A stretch of DNA of 64,000 nucleotides from Anaspis maculata (GCA_949128115.1 OX421961.1:121957050-122021049); one strand, 5' to 3'. Counted from the stretch's first letter, positions 44,990 to 56,170 are shown. Numbers and translations: made by a program. Notes: generated by a model not told the origin, from the sequence alone.

Positions 44990-45835
44990 CTTTCATAATC
45001 GCAATCTTCAGGTTGTGTATCGCTACCAGGTAAAGGAATGGGTACGTCAGAATCGAAAGCCCAGTACCGGAAAACGTAAATTGCTTCCAGATTCCAGACC
45101 ACAGTTTGTTGTGGCTCTACAATTTAAAGGACTCTCAGGGTAGACTGGCGAGATGGGCCATTGCTAATGTAACCCTACACTTTAACCATCGTGCACAGAA
45201 AGGGAAAAGAGCATGTTGTGCCAGATCTGCTGTCTCGCTCTCTATCTCGACCGGCATGCGGATTTCGGAGAGGTATACTTGGCCTAAAATAAACCAGGAC
45301 ATTTTCCGATAAGTGGCTAGATGTCATGTGTGCCAGTCTCACAAGCCGGAACAAAGGAAGCCTGCTGGTCTTATGTTGTCCCATACTCCACCGAAAGGGT
45401 CGTGGGAGACAATCAGCACAATCAGACAATCAGTATGAATCTCGTTGGGCCGCTGCCCAAGTCAAATAAAGGCTATAATTGCTACATGCTGGTAGTTTCC
45501 GACAACATTTTGTCAAAGTTTCTGATTGAGCAGATGAATTTGATTGTTGGATCTTGCATTAAAGCATCATCTTATTAGATAACGGAGCTCGGTCTCGTGG
45601 CCGGAAATTCGCCGGTTTAGCGGAAAGGTACAATATCTAGATAAAATTTACCCCAAATATCATCCCCAGTTTGATCCCGTTGAGCGAACGAATCGCGTAT
45701 TAAAAACGATGCTCTCTTGTCACCTTGGAAAGGATCAACGTAAATGAGAAGAATACCTCAAACTTAGCTGCCAAACCAGCTTTTGTGCTTCTCATTTTGT
45801 TTTTCGTATACTGTGATAATTATTATGAGAGTTTG
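44990..45835 (+). pseudogene. Ty3/Gypsy pol relic (RNase H to integrase)
   Basis: Fragments across three frames follow the order of a Gypsy-type pol. NLKDSQGRLARWAI is typical of RNase H, then a piece like RKGKEHVV just downstream (45185-45225). The integrase core begins MNLVGPLPKSNKGYNCYML (near 45430), and HPQFDPVERTNRVLK lies near 45660, around the conserved Glu region. Several frameshifts and stops separate the pieces. No long terminal repeats were found on either side, so this is an internal, old fragment that cannot be expressed as one protein. No envelope-like frame is visible. The R2-type LINE begins less than 300 bases downstream. Confidence 0.7.
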
Positions 45836-46128
45836 CACCCAGGTATAAATATCGATAAATATACAATTTCGACTTTTTGTTGCTCATTTTTGTAGACATT
45901 GCGTTTTAATTAAACGCTGAATATGGTTGTATTTACTTTTTGGTCTTTTTAACAGCCAATTCATTTTCAGATTTGTGTAAGAAAAATTAGTATCAGTCTC
46001 CGGGAAAATCGTGAGTATAGCAAAAATCCGGGCGCCGTATTTACATCTCTTGAACCCAGTCATTTTATTGTATTTCTGGGTAAGGCGAAATATAACTACT
46101 ATAAAAAAAACTGGTCTGCTGCGAAAAC

Positions 46129-48566
46129 ATGTCATTATCATCATCTCCCGAGAATTCTCTCGATTTACCGAAATACCCGCAAGATAATCGCTTCAAAATT
46201 AGTACAAGAAATAGGACGACAAATAACAAAGACATTTTGGAAGCTGGTTCATCAAAATTGGTAGTGTCCTCCGTGTCCCCTAAGAAAACGGAAAATGTTT
46301 CGATCTGTCAAGATGAAAGGAGCAAAATTCACTGTGAGCTATGCACAAAAAGTTTTAAAAATGAAAATGGATTGAAAATTCACCGTGGAAGAATTCACAA
46401 CAATATCTCATCATCGCAAAACTCAAACTCCAACTCCATTGAGGATTTCGGAAGACTTTTGTCATCATTAAAAATAAACTTTCCGACACTGAGGCGATGT
46501 CCAAAGGGAGCTAGGATGGATCTTGAAAACCTGCTAACAGAAAAAATTCGAGAAGTCACCTCTACTGAGTCAGAAGAAGCCTGGCACAATCTTCTTCTAG
46601 TCCCTTTCCGTGCCTTGTCTGTTCCAAAAAAATCGGACAAAGTCAACAATTTGACAACTTGGACCAAGCAGAATATTTCCAACTTCAAAAATATGTCAAC
46701 GAGAGACTGGCTAGATTCCCGGAAAAAACGTCTTCTGTGTTTCGTGATGATGCTGGATCTGTATCCATGGGCAAAAAGATAGAAGCTAAATTGGCGGATG
46801 GTGATACTCGTGGCGCCTTAAGACTATTAACTTCAGATGACTATCTAGCTTCTAACAACACGTCAACACTTGATGCTCTTCTTGATAAACACCCTCTTCA
46901 TCCAGAGCCAGCGGTTTTCCCTGATGCACCTGATCAGCAAGAATTTCCATTAATAACCGAAGACGAAATGACAAAAGCCATCAACTCGTTCCCATCAGGC
47001 TCTGCTGGTGGTTTGAGGCCACAAATCCTGAAAGATTTGATCACCAATAATACGGGAGATCCAGGTAAAAAGCTATTGAGAGAAATAATCTCCTTTGCGA
47101 TGCACATAGCAAATGGGAAGGTGCCGGAATCTATCCGCCCTTATTTTTTTGGAGGCTCTTTGACGGCTTTAAAGAAAAAAGAAGGCGGGATACGTCCCAT
47201 TGCAATAGGAAATGTTTGGAGGCGAATCACCGCTAAAATAATAGTTGCTCGAATGACACCAACACTGGTTCAACAACTTCAACCTAATCAACTTGGCGTT
47301 GGAATAAAAGGTGGTGCCGAAGCCGGAGCCCATGCTGCTCGCATCTACTTCAATGCTGACCATTCTGTTCCTAAAGTGTTCTTGAAAATTGATTTTAGAA
47401 ATGCCTTCAACGAAATCAGGAGAGACTTCTACACGAAATCAAGTCATCTTTCCCTTCAATTTTCCCTATTATTGCCCAATCTTACGAGAAACCATCAAAC
47501 TTATATTTTCACCAACACATTATATTATCCCAACGTGGAGTTTAACAAGGCGACCCTCTTGGCCCAGCTCTTTTTTCACTTTCGGTAAACAAAATTGTCA
47601 AATCTTTAAAATCGGAACTTAACATCTGGTACTCGGATGACTGCACCCTTGCCGATGATCCTGGTACTGTTATCAGTGACTTGAAAACTGTATATGAAAC
47701 TGCTACAGATTTGGGACTTAGTTTAAATGCGTCCAAGTGTGAAGCTGCCTTTTTCGGTGTGAAGATTGGAGATAAAACCACTTTATGGAATAGTTTCAAA
47801 TCAATTTTACCTGAAATCACTGAGATTAACACTGAAAATGCTAATCTTCTTGGAGCACCACTAACCAATGAAGCCATCACCACCATAGTTAACAAAAAGT
47901 CAAACCAGCTAAATCTATTCACTTCACGATTTGATTGGATATCTTCACATTCAGCATATTTTCTTCTGAAGATTTCATTAGCTATCCCTCGTTTGATATA
48001 TTTCTCAAGATGTTAACCATCATGGCGCAAGTAACAAATACTTCAAAATTATGACTCATGTTTGAAATCAACACTCTGGAGCATTTTAAACTGTACTCTC
48101 CCCCCCGAAAACTGGCTCAAGTCATCACTTCCCATAAAGATGGGTGGCATCGGGATCAGACATGCTGTGGACTCGGCGATTCCGTGCTTTCTCGCGTCAT
48201 TTTACAGCAGCATGGACTTGATGAACGCCTTATTACCCACTGGTATGGTGGAAATGGATTTCTCATCAACAGAAGCACTCAGCCTTTGGAACGTAGATCA
48301 TGAAGAAGTGGCCAATCAAGTGGATTTGGGACACCAGACACACTGGGAATCAATCGCATTCAAAAATCGCTTCGAAACCCTGTTCAATACCGGAGAAACA
48401 GTCCACAAAGCTCGGCTACTAGCCTATTCACAAGAGCACACGGGCGACTAGCTAAACTCTCTTCCATCTCCTCAGCTTGGCACCCACCTCGACAATGAAT
48501 CGTTTCGAATTTCCATCGCACTTCGCTTGGGCTGCGAAATCTGCCACCCTCATCGTTGCGAATACA
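46129..48566 (+). pseudogene. RLE LINE ORF, N-terminal and RT part
   Basis: Pieces in order: an N-terminal CCHH finger CELCTKSFKNENGLKIH with a second His four residues on (about 46341-46400), which in this class binds target DNA. Then RT blocks: LTSDDYLASNN, LRPQILKDLI, LTALKKKEGGIRPIAIGNVW, FLKIDFRNAFNEIRRDF (catalytic Asp), QGDPLGPALFSLSVN, and WYSDDCTLADD with the Asp pair at 47636-47641. A thumb follows, LPIKMGGIGIRHAVDSA (48140-48190). It ends LDNESFRISIALRLGCEICH at the insertion point. Frameshifts near 46650 and 47430, a stop before QGDPLG, stops near 48014 and 48451 and other small indels disable it. The RT assignment is firm. Confidence 0.85.
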
Positions 48567-48881
48567 CGACAGTCGAGCGAAACCCCACAGGCGCTAACAT
48601 GGTTCCGGGGCCACAGACGCGAAAGTGGTTTGAGGGACACACAAGCGAAAACTCTGATAGACGGATTCCGTAGTGCAATGTGGCAACGCCGCCCATCCTC
48701 CTGCGTCATCATCGGCTGCGCACAGACCCATCGGGGGACACAGGAGCGAAAGCACCTTGAGGGCCACAGGAGCGAACGTGGTTTCAGCGACGTACAAGCG
48801 AAAGCACATCGGGGGACGCAGACGCGAAAGCACTTCGAGGGCCACAGGAGCGAAAACATTTGGTTTGGAGCTCTGCAGAAT
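48567..48881 (+). repeat. Left 315-bp terminal inverted repeat
   Basis: It starts CGACAGTCGAGCGAAACC and ends GAGCTCTGCAGAAT. Internal units with GCGAAAGCAC or a variant recur every 25-30 bases (for example near 48652, 48744, 48773, 48800, 48830), with a unique GC-rich insert at 48660-48725. Confidence 0.9.
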
Positions 48882-48905
48882 ACGAGGCATGTACCTATAC
48901 CGAAG

Positions 48906-48913
48906 TATAAAAG
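48906..48913 (+). promoter_or_regulatory. TATA box of the RING gene
   Basis: TATAAAAG lies 25 bases inside the left terminal repeat and about 125 bases before the proposed ATG. Two short upstream ATGs (48924, 48940) lead to stops within ten codons. Confidence 0.6.
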
Positions 48914-49037
48914 AACGGTTTTGTATGAGAACAAAGTCCATGACCAAAACCTAAATTGGTACATAACATTTAAACAACGTTTCGTATTACTTTTAGTAAG
49001 TGCAGAGGCACTTCTCCGAGAGGACGGTGATATCGGG

Positions 49038-49409
49038 ATGTTTCTCAGAAGGATGAGTTACTCAGTGCGCGGGTTGGAACAGGTGTTTTTTATAAATGAG
49101 GACGAAGCTGAGGACGACGTCGCTATCGCCAACGTCGCCGCGGACGACGTCGCCATTGCCGACCCCGTTGCGGACAACGTCGGCATCGTCCACCCACCAA
49201 ACAACGACGCTATCCCCAACCCCGCTGCAGACGATGACAACGTTGCTCACTGCACCATTTGCGTGGCGAGGAGGGCCACCAGCGCCTTCGTTCCCTGCGG
49301 CCACAAGTGCGTGTGCAGCGAATGTGCAGTAGAATGTCGCGACAGGGCTATGCTGAATTGCCCGGTTTGCCGGGATGAGGCGATTCTGTTGGTTGAGATA
49401 TTCGGCTAA
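49038..49409 (+). CDS. RING-finger (C3HC4) protein, 123 aa
   Basis: RING fingers bind two zinc ions and usually recruit an E2 enzyme for ubiquitin transfer. Start: the ATG at 49038; the frame stays open upstream only because it runs through the terminal repeat and LINE sequence, which cannot be its own coding region. Residues 22-68 are an acidic, Ala/Val/Asp-rich stretch with loose decapeptide repeats (VAADDVAIAD, PVADNVGIV). The RING spans 72-111 with all eight ligands: Cys72, Cys75, Cys87, His89, Cys93, Cys96, Cys108, Cys111. FVPCGHKCVCSECA and LNCPVCRDEAILLVEIFG are close in style to the C-terminal RINGs of IAP and Mindbomb-type ligases. There is no BIR or transposase domain. A splice acceptor (TAAGTGCAG, ending near 49004) could add an upstream exon. 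Function in the element is unknown; a role against host control is speculation. Confidence 0.75.
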   Translation: MFLRRMSYSVRGLEQVFFINEDEAEDDVAIANVAADDVAIADPVADNVGIVHPPNNDAIPNPAADDDNVAHCTICVARRATSAFVPCGHKCVCSECAVECRDRAMLNCPVCRDEAILLVEIFG

Positions 49410-49684
49410 AATTCATTCTTTAGACCAGGATGATGGCCCTCTCAATGAAGTCCGCGACGCGGTATTCTTTGGGACTTTTTATATGGTGGGCCAGGAGAGT
49501 GTCCCTTATAATTTATCAAAATGTTTTGTGTTGTTACTTTGAATATATGGGTCGAGATATGGGTTATGGCCTTTTTTGCACAGACCACTTATTGAACATT
49601 CTAGCTAATTCAATTGAAAACCATTTTACAATGTGTGCGATTCCTTTGTTTTATTTGTTTTTTGTTTTATTTGTTTTTTGTTTT

Positions 49685-49690
49685 AATAAA
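49685..49690 (+). terminator. PolyA signal of the RING gene
   Basis: AATAAA in TTTTAATAAACTATT, about 280 bases after the stop, with T-rich sequence around it. Confidence 0.5.
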
Positions 49691-49749
49691 CTATTACTTA
49701 CTATATTACATTCTCAAATACATCCATCGTCAGTATTGAGTTTATGATT

Positions 49750-51197
49750 TTGATAATTTACCTCTACTACACAAAAATCCCAATAAATCCCCAATATATA
49801 TATATATATATATATAATCAATAAATACCCCTTGTACCTTTCGGTGTAGGGTTGTACAAATTTATAATAACATAATTCATAATTCTTGTTCTATTAAACT
49901 AAATAATCTATTCTTCATGCACGAACTTGGTCCATTGTTTTTTATCTTTTGCAAGCGTCTTTCCTTCCCCTGTATAAATAAATAAAAAAGTTAACCCAAG
50001 TGTAGACCGGGGCGTAGACAGAATAAGTAGTTACTTTTGGAAAACCTTTATTAGTGATTTAAATCACTTTCTTCGACTTTCTTCTTTGATTTAAATCAAC
50101 AAAAGGCGGAATATACGGAATATTTAGTTATAAACAATTATAAAAAAAGGTGAAGAATTTAATAAAAACAGGTTTTTTAGTCGAGGCGAGGTAACTCAAT
50201 AACTGAACACAACCAAATTCTTAGTTATACAACCAAAAATGATATGGTTATTGATATGAAAACCAAATAATAATCAAAGAAAATTAACTTGTTAAATTGT
50301 TTGTTGAAAAACAACATTTTTGGCTGATTTTCCAACACCAAGTCGCAGTCGATTCCGGAATTCATAATGGACGAACCCGAAATGAAATGAAATGAAAAGC
50401 TGAAGAAGTTATGGCGGTTACGCAGTTGCATAATCCGAGGCATAATTTTCTTGTCTTACCATTATTTTGGGGATTATTTACTATACTAAGCGATCATAAA
50501 TTATCTTGGCCAAGGATGGCATTGAAATGAAAAAAATGCCGTACTTCAAAATGACGTGCTCACCAATCAAAATCGCTAATCTCCTCTTGTCGAATTCGCC
50601 GATAGCTGCTTTGTGTTTCATCTTTTGTTGCACCATTTCTACGATCTATCGTGATTCGTGATGTAAAGTGACTGTAACAGCTTCATTCTGAACTGGTGCT
50701 GTCACATAAGCTGATACGAAACAATTCGTGGAATCCCGAATGCACGACTGTTATCGAATTACTCTTGATTTAAATCGAAGTATCGGCATTATTGATTTAA
50801 ATCATTTTTATTTTATTCATTTTTATTCATTTTGATCTTATAATCATTTACATTAATTTTGATTTTAATCAAATTTTTAAGATTTTAAGATTTTAATCAC
50901 ACTGCTACCTAAGCCTCGACCTAAGCAGTAAAAGCATAAAATACATAATTTAGTTAGAATTTTGAAAAAAAAAATCCAGCGAGGTGTCACCAAAGCTGAT
51001 GATGGTTCCTGGTACCTACCTAATACACGGCATTCAAAGCTTTAGAAAATTACTACTGGATAATATGTGCCCTCCCATCCCTATTACAAAATACTGGTAA
51101 GGTGCCGAACAAGAACTCTGGCAAAAACAAGGTACTTCGTACTTCGGTACTTTACCGAGACTAGGGCCCTGCATCCTGGGTATATATCGAGGTAGGT
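49750..51197. other. AT-rich interior of the RING element
   Basis: A TA tract (49796-49816) and several GATTTAAATCA palindromic words (50056, 50088, 50767, 50792) occur. No coding frame with a domain was found. One 3' fragment of a non-autonomous repeat may lie at 50040-50890. Confidence 0.4.
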
Positions 51198-52243
51198 ATA
51201 CAGGGTGGTCCTCGTTTTATGTCATTAAATTTAAGGATCAATAGAAAATGAAAAATGAAGGGGACTTTCTTCAGAAAACATATTAAGAAATGCCTAATAA
51301 CAGAGATACAGCCCTTCAAAGTTGGAAATAAACAATCGTTTTTTCTGCATAACTTTTGAATCGTTCAACCGATTTCATTCAAAATTTCAAAGGTTTACTG
51401 AAGTTATCCCCTGTCGAACAATCATAACATGTTCCATAAAAAAGTTTCGGGGGCTTAGACATTAGGGGGTGACCCTACTTTTCCCCCCTTATTTTTCACC
51501 CCCCTAATTATTTTTGGAAACTGTTTATAATTTTGAATTCTACGTTCAATTTAGAAAAAAAAGTCACTCTTGCAAAATTTTGATTAGAGGCCTCGTTTAG
51601 GAGATATTCGAGTTTGAAACTTTGGAAAACATCCCGAAATCGCCACTTTCCAGAACCCAAATTGTTTTTTTCCTGAAAATTTCCCGTGTTTTGGAAAAAA
51701 ATGGTGGTTTATCAACTTAAAAACTCTGGAAAACCTATTTCAGCTGAGAAATCATGAGTTTCTTTGAATTTTAATTTTTAGACCTTTGAAAGTGGCGATT
51801 TCGGGATGTTTCTCAAAGTTTCAAACCCAAATATCTCCTGAACGAAGCCTCTAATCAAAATTTTGAAACAGTGATTTTTTTTCAAAATTAAACGTAGAAT
51901 TCAAAATTATAAACAGTTTCCAAAAATAACTAGGGGTGTGAAAAATAGGGGGGGAAAAGTAGGGTCACCCCCTAATGTCTAAGCCCCTGAAACTTTTTTA
52001 TGGAACATGTTATGATTGTTCGACAGGGGATAATTTCAGTAAACCTTTGGTTCTATTTATAATCAAATCGGTTGAACGGTTCAAAAGTTATGCGAAAAAA
52101 ACGATTATTTATTTCCAACTTTGAAGGGCTGTATCTCTGTTATTAGGCATTCCTCAAATATGTTTTCTGGAGAAAGTCCCCTTCATTTTTCATTCTCTAT
52201 CGATCCTCAAATTTAATGACATAAAAGTCGGACCACCCTGTAT
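51198..52243. repeat. TACAGGGTGG palindrome nested in the RING element
   Basis: TACAGGGTGGTCCTCGTTTT pairs with the end CGGACCACCCTGTA. The arms (about 510 bases each) pair nearly throughout, for example AGATACAGCCCTTCAAAGTT and CCTAATGTCTAAGCCCC-type words. Centre near 51720. Confidence 0.85.
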
Positions 52244-52871
52244 ATCTACACTTGCACTATAATAGGATTAGGTCGGATTAGGAGGACAGATAATAGATAT
52301 ACTCGGGAATGTAGGGTATAGTGAATGTGATTATTATGATGACCTAAAATTTATAGAAGCTATTGAGTGAATTAAGTACCTATAGGTACTTACCTATCTA
52401 TAGACCTATCGTACATAATCCAGGGACGGACTTGGGTCTTGTACCGCCAGGCATGACCAAATTTACCGCCCCTTGAACGCCTCAATACTCAGAAAATCAA
52501 ATTGGTTGTTTTCATATACCTACCGAGTGGGCCTAAAAAAAAAGCACAAAAGTTTTATCTTTTGTACCTATCGTACATAATTTAAAAGTTATTATGCTAC
52601 ACGAGTCGCTATAGTTGCGGGTGCCAGCCTCACGAATTACGTGTAGGTACCTATCTAAAAATGTGAACAGGCATCGGTTTACCTACGAGTACGGTGCACG
52701 CCTCGCTTATTGTTTCCAACAATGCAGAATTTAGCTTATATTATAAGTGATTGATGGCTTATAGACAATGCTTATAGGTAGGTACACGTGGCTCGGTAAC
52801 AATGAATCATTATAAATCGATGAACATGAACCGATGGCGCCATCTGCCTGGAAGTAGACGAACCGCTACGA

Positions 52872-53186
52872 ATTCTGCAGAGCTCCAAACCAAATGTTTT
52901 CGCTCCTGTGGCCCTCGAAGTGCTTTAGCGTCTGCGTCCCCCGATGTGCTTTCGCTTGTGCGTCGCTGAAACCACGTTCGCTCCTGTGGCCCTCAAGGTG
53001 CTTTCGCTCCTGTGTCCCCCGATGGGTCTGTGCGCAGCCGATGATGACGCAGGAGGATGGGCGGCGTTGCCACATTGCACTACGGAATCCGTCAATCAGA
53101 GTTTTCGCTTGTGTGTCCCTCAAACCACTTTCGCGTCTGTGGCCCCGGAACCATGTTAGCGCCTGTGGGGTTTCGCTCGACTGTCG
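52872..53186 (-). repeat. Right 315-bp terminal inverted repeat
   Basis: Reverse complement of 48567-48881 with about three visible differences (A/T near 53095, one transition near 52962, one base near 52930). Minus-strand frames here repeat the peptide of the left repeat; this is a mirror, not a gene. Confidence 0.9.
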
Positions 53187-53739
53187 CCTCACCCATCGTT
53201 GCCCATGTGGAGCAGAGGTGAATTCGAATATTATATTACATGGTTTTCTTGTAAATTCAGTGCCGGACGTCGCGTCGTTCGCGTCATGCTGAAGCCAATG
53301 GTATAATCAACCGTGCTCTACGTTCCGCACAAATCCCATCGATAGGAGAACCTCTGGGATGTTCTCGAGATGATGGAAAGAGACCTGATGGGCTAACTTT
53401 GATCCCATGGAGGAAGGGTAAATGCCTCATATGAGACTATACCTGCTCGGACACATTTGCACCCTCCCACCTCAGCTCCACCTCGATCCATTCAGGCTAT
53501 GCTGCAAACTCCACAGAGTCCGGGAATAAACAAAGTATAGAGCTCTTGAAGCACGTTTAATTTTTATCCCGATAGCCTGAGAGACTACAGGCGTTTGGGG
53601 CAATGAGGGTCTCAAGTTTATTAAAACGATTGGACAAAAAACCTCAGAAACAAGTGATGATCGCCGCGCCTCCTACTACCTTTTTCAAAGATTGAGCATG
53701 GCTCTACAGCGCAGCAACGTGGCTTCAATTTTTATTTAG
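53187..53739 (+). pseudogene. RLE LINE ORF, endonuclease part
   Basis: The continuation of the split LINE after the RING element. HRCPCGAEVNS resumes the zinc motif begun by CEICHPHRC at 48540-48557. Then come a segment [19 protein letters not shown], the restriction-like endonuclease with [17 protein letters not shown] and DYTCSDTFAPSHL (PD then D-x-T, the PD-(D/E)XK pattern), GVWGNEGLKFIKTIGQK, and the end YYLFQRLSMALQRSNVASI. The enzyme would nick the target for reverse transcription. A TGA replaces the Trp before DYT, and a frameshift near 53540 and another stop before ETTGVWG disable it. The end is the TAG at 53737. The order and content make the link to the 5' part secure. Confidence 0.85.
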
Positions 53740-54926
53740 GAACAATGCCACAAGGGAGAGATTTGTGAAATTTTTTACTTATAATGTATTATGCATATTA
53801 TACATATCATCTTTAATGTTATTAGCGGTAAGCAAAATAAAACTGCATTTTACTACTATAGTAGCTAGTTAAACTCAAAAAAACATCTTATTCTAATGGT
53901 GCCTCAAGCCTGAACCTGCCTCAATAAACAGATGCTAGAATCGCCCGCGAAGGGCGACATTAGCATTTTACCGCTAAATTACGAAGACTTCGGGACTCCG
54001 CGATATAATAAAGCGGAACAATCGCAGTTCCTGAACGATTGTGCCATGGTGCTTGCTGTCATAAACGTACATCTACCCAATTTCCATCCGAACAATAAAT
54101 TATTCCACCACCTTGAATAAAAATCGAGACGCGCTGCCGGGATGTCGTCTTCCATTCAGACAAATAAACACTGCCGGGAGTGTTTTGGGGAGGGGGACGG
54201 CGAAGCGAAAAGGACCTGGGGGAGAAACGGCGCCGGTGTGAGGAAGCGACAAGATCCGGGGGACCTTCCATCGAATTTTAATTTCGCTCCTGCGATGCTT
54301 GCCGGCGTGCACACAAAGCGAAGAAGAGGGTGATTGATTCATTAGCATTTTTCATGATGAACTTCTCGTCTTCGGCATCGCGGGGGAGAATGGGAGACGG
54401 AGGTCAATTCGGGGGATTTTGCTGATTAACCCAACTAAACAAGGGGTGTTGGGGCGTAGCCGCGATGCCATTCCAACAGAGAAACGTATAACGGTCGCCC
54501 CCGCCAGTTTCATCTCCCGTTTGCTGCACTGGCCCTTTATGGCAGCCAAGCCGGCAACAATTCATTAAATTCTGTTACGCCAGCAGCATCTTTTGAGGAT
54601 GATACGCGGGCGTCAAATCGGGCTCTAATTTTAAAATCGTGTTGCTTTTTCCCTCCTTTTGCATCCTCGCCGGCGTTGCAGAGTTTCTCTCGACAGCTTG
54701 AACAGTCCCTTTCAATTAGTGCCGTTATCAACGCATAACAAACTCAATAAGAAGGTTTTGAACTTTGCTATGATGGGTCGCGTTGATTGTGTTTCGCAGT
54801 TTCGTAATTTACTTTTCAGTTCATTTTACTGCTTAGGTGAAGCGGCTGGTGTTGTTTGGTTTGACGGGATACAGCAGGAAGTTTTTTTTTTGAGTGAACA
54901 CTACAGTCCGTTGGCCCTAAAAAGCA
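53740..54926. other. LINE 3' flank, then GC-rich unique patch
   Basis: Positions 53740-53930 are probably the LINE 3' untranslated region (no A-tail fixed). Positions 54120-54720 are GC- and CpG-rich with frames on both strands but no recognised domain or splice-consistent model. Confidence 0.35.
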
Positions 54927-55620
54927 GTGGTTTCCTCCAAAAGTCGCAGTCGCCGGCACGAAAAAGACAAAGATTGGCGACAAACATGTGATGACCTCGG
55001 GGTGAACGTTCGCACGGCTTACGAGTGGCTCAAGGAGGAGCAGCGACTGCACAGGGCAAAGGGAGGTGGCGCTTACTCCATGAAGACAACTCCAGCTATA
55101 GAAGAAGCACTGGTAAGATGGGTGGAAGCAGATAGCCTTGTTACATTGAGAAACCTTGCCGATCGGAATCGGATCCAGAAAGAATTTGATGTGGAGGTAT
55201 CCGTCAACACCATAAAAAACTGGCTTGATGGAAAGTTATTTTCATTGGAAGCCGTCCGGCCTCATGTCGGTAACGTAAATAGTAAAGTGAATAAACAGAA
55301 GAGAAGAGAATTTGTCGCGAAGAGAAAATATACTGTCGGCGCAAAGAGGGCAGGTCAAAAATTGGTCGAAGAGCCCATATCGTCAATCCGTCCAGCAATG
55401 GCAATAACTTACATTGCATAGGGGCAATATCTTCAACAACTATAATTACTTTCGAACACAGACGAGAGTCTTACGGAGCCGATGATTGTAGAATTGTAGA
55501 TATTGGCTACGTCGCGTCGTCTCATCGAACGATACAAAAACAACGACGTTCTGCATCCGACAATGAAGTGTTTCACGGGTTTTGTGAAAAAATGAATTTA
55601 AATACTGCAGAGCCTTCGTA
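54927..55620 (+). pseudogene. IS630/Tc1-like transposase with internal deletion
   Basis: The N-terminal part reads DWRQTCDDLGVNVRTAYEWL (helix-turn-helix), then YSMKTTPAIEEALVRWVEAD, VSVNTIKNWLDGKLFSLEAV and KQKRREFVAK. After 55322 the next bases fit, in a shifted frame, the middle of a DDE domain: CRRKEGRSKIGRRAHIV, NGNNLHCIGAISSTTIITFE and HRRESYGADDCR. The segment that should carry the first catalytic Asp (W-DE or similar) is missing, so about 20-40 residues were deleted and frames shifted. The chain ends near 55620. The family is inferred from the two helix-turn-helix halves and from the GxNxHxIGA pattern. Confidence 0.6.
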
Positions 55621-55629
55621 AAGCTCACA

Positions 55630-56170
55630 TATTTTTTATTTGATTTTCTTGCGTTCATTTAGGCCCCGAAAAAAAAAATGTTTCGCGTTGATGCCGATTA
55701 TGCTGATGTTTTACGACATTTCTACTTACCCAATGTATTGTGTGCGTTTTCAGAAGAAAGTGGCTTCTTCTTTCAGAACAAAAAGTTTTTTTCGGCATGT
55801 GCATTTTAACGTATTTGTTTCATTTGGTTATTGAAACCTTCCAATCGGAAAGAACAGAATAACGGATTTTACAAATTCTGTGATTCGTGTTTGTGCAAGT
55901 TAATTACCACTACAGAAATTGGGAGAAAAAACCCGAAAAAAAGGCACTTGCATCTTTAGAAACTGTTGAGGACGACTTGGAAAACCAATTTTGTAAATCG
56001 TCCAATGAAAAAGTAGGTGAGGGTACAGAATTACATATATTTTAGGTATTTATTATTATTTATTCTATTGGGTGAGTACTCAAAGTACAACAATAGTTAT
56101 AAATAATAAAAATAATAAATGTTTTTCTCCTTATCGGCCATATAGTACAGGAAAAATAGTAAAAAAATCA
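55630..56170. other. Non-coding spacer
   Basis: AT-rich sequence with no recognised feature. It leads into the next palindrome. Confidence 0.35.

Larger units (their letters stand above)
48567..53186. mobile_element. Foldback-like DNA element carrying a RING gene
   Basis: Terminal inverted repeats of 315 bp (48567-48881 and 52872-53186) differ at only about three positions by eye, so the insertion is young. The element splits the coding frame of the RLE LINE. The repeats are themselves built from short units like GGGGACACAGGAGCGAAAG, as in Foldback elements. Just inside the left repeat come a TATA box, a RING-finger frame and a polyA signal. The rest of the interior (49750-52870) has no transposase and contains a separate palindrome. 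The junctions show CGACAGTCG and CGACTGTCG at the repeat tips and a CATCGTTGC on both sides. An exact target duplication could not be fixed. Confidence 0.82.
46129..53750 (+). mobile_element. R2-type (RLE) LINE, split by a later insertion
   Basis: The 5' part (46129-48566) has a CCHH finger, reverse transcriptase and thumb. The 3' part (53187-53739) has a CCHC-like motif and a restriction-like endonuclease. Together they give the single-ORF layout of R2/R4/NeSL-type LINEs. A 4.6-kb RING-carrying element lies between them. The 5' limit is not defined; the start given is the first plausible Met. Confidence 0.8.

Noticed and set aside
48477..49037. N-terminal 187 residues of the long frame that ends in the RING
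   Set aside because: The first 30 codons are LINE sequence and the next 105 are the terminal inverted repeat; the frame is open by chance. The RING protein more likely starts at 49038.
52866..53192. Minus-strand frame with the peptide seen at 48600-48880
   Set aside because: It is the mirrored terminal repeat of the RING element, not a separate gene.
53932..54120. 62-codon frame after the RLE LINE
   Set aside because: Ordinary composition but no motif, no splice sites and no partner; too short to support as a gene.
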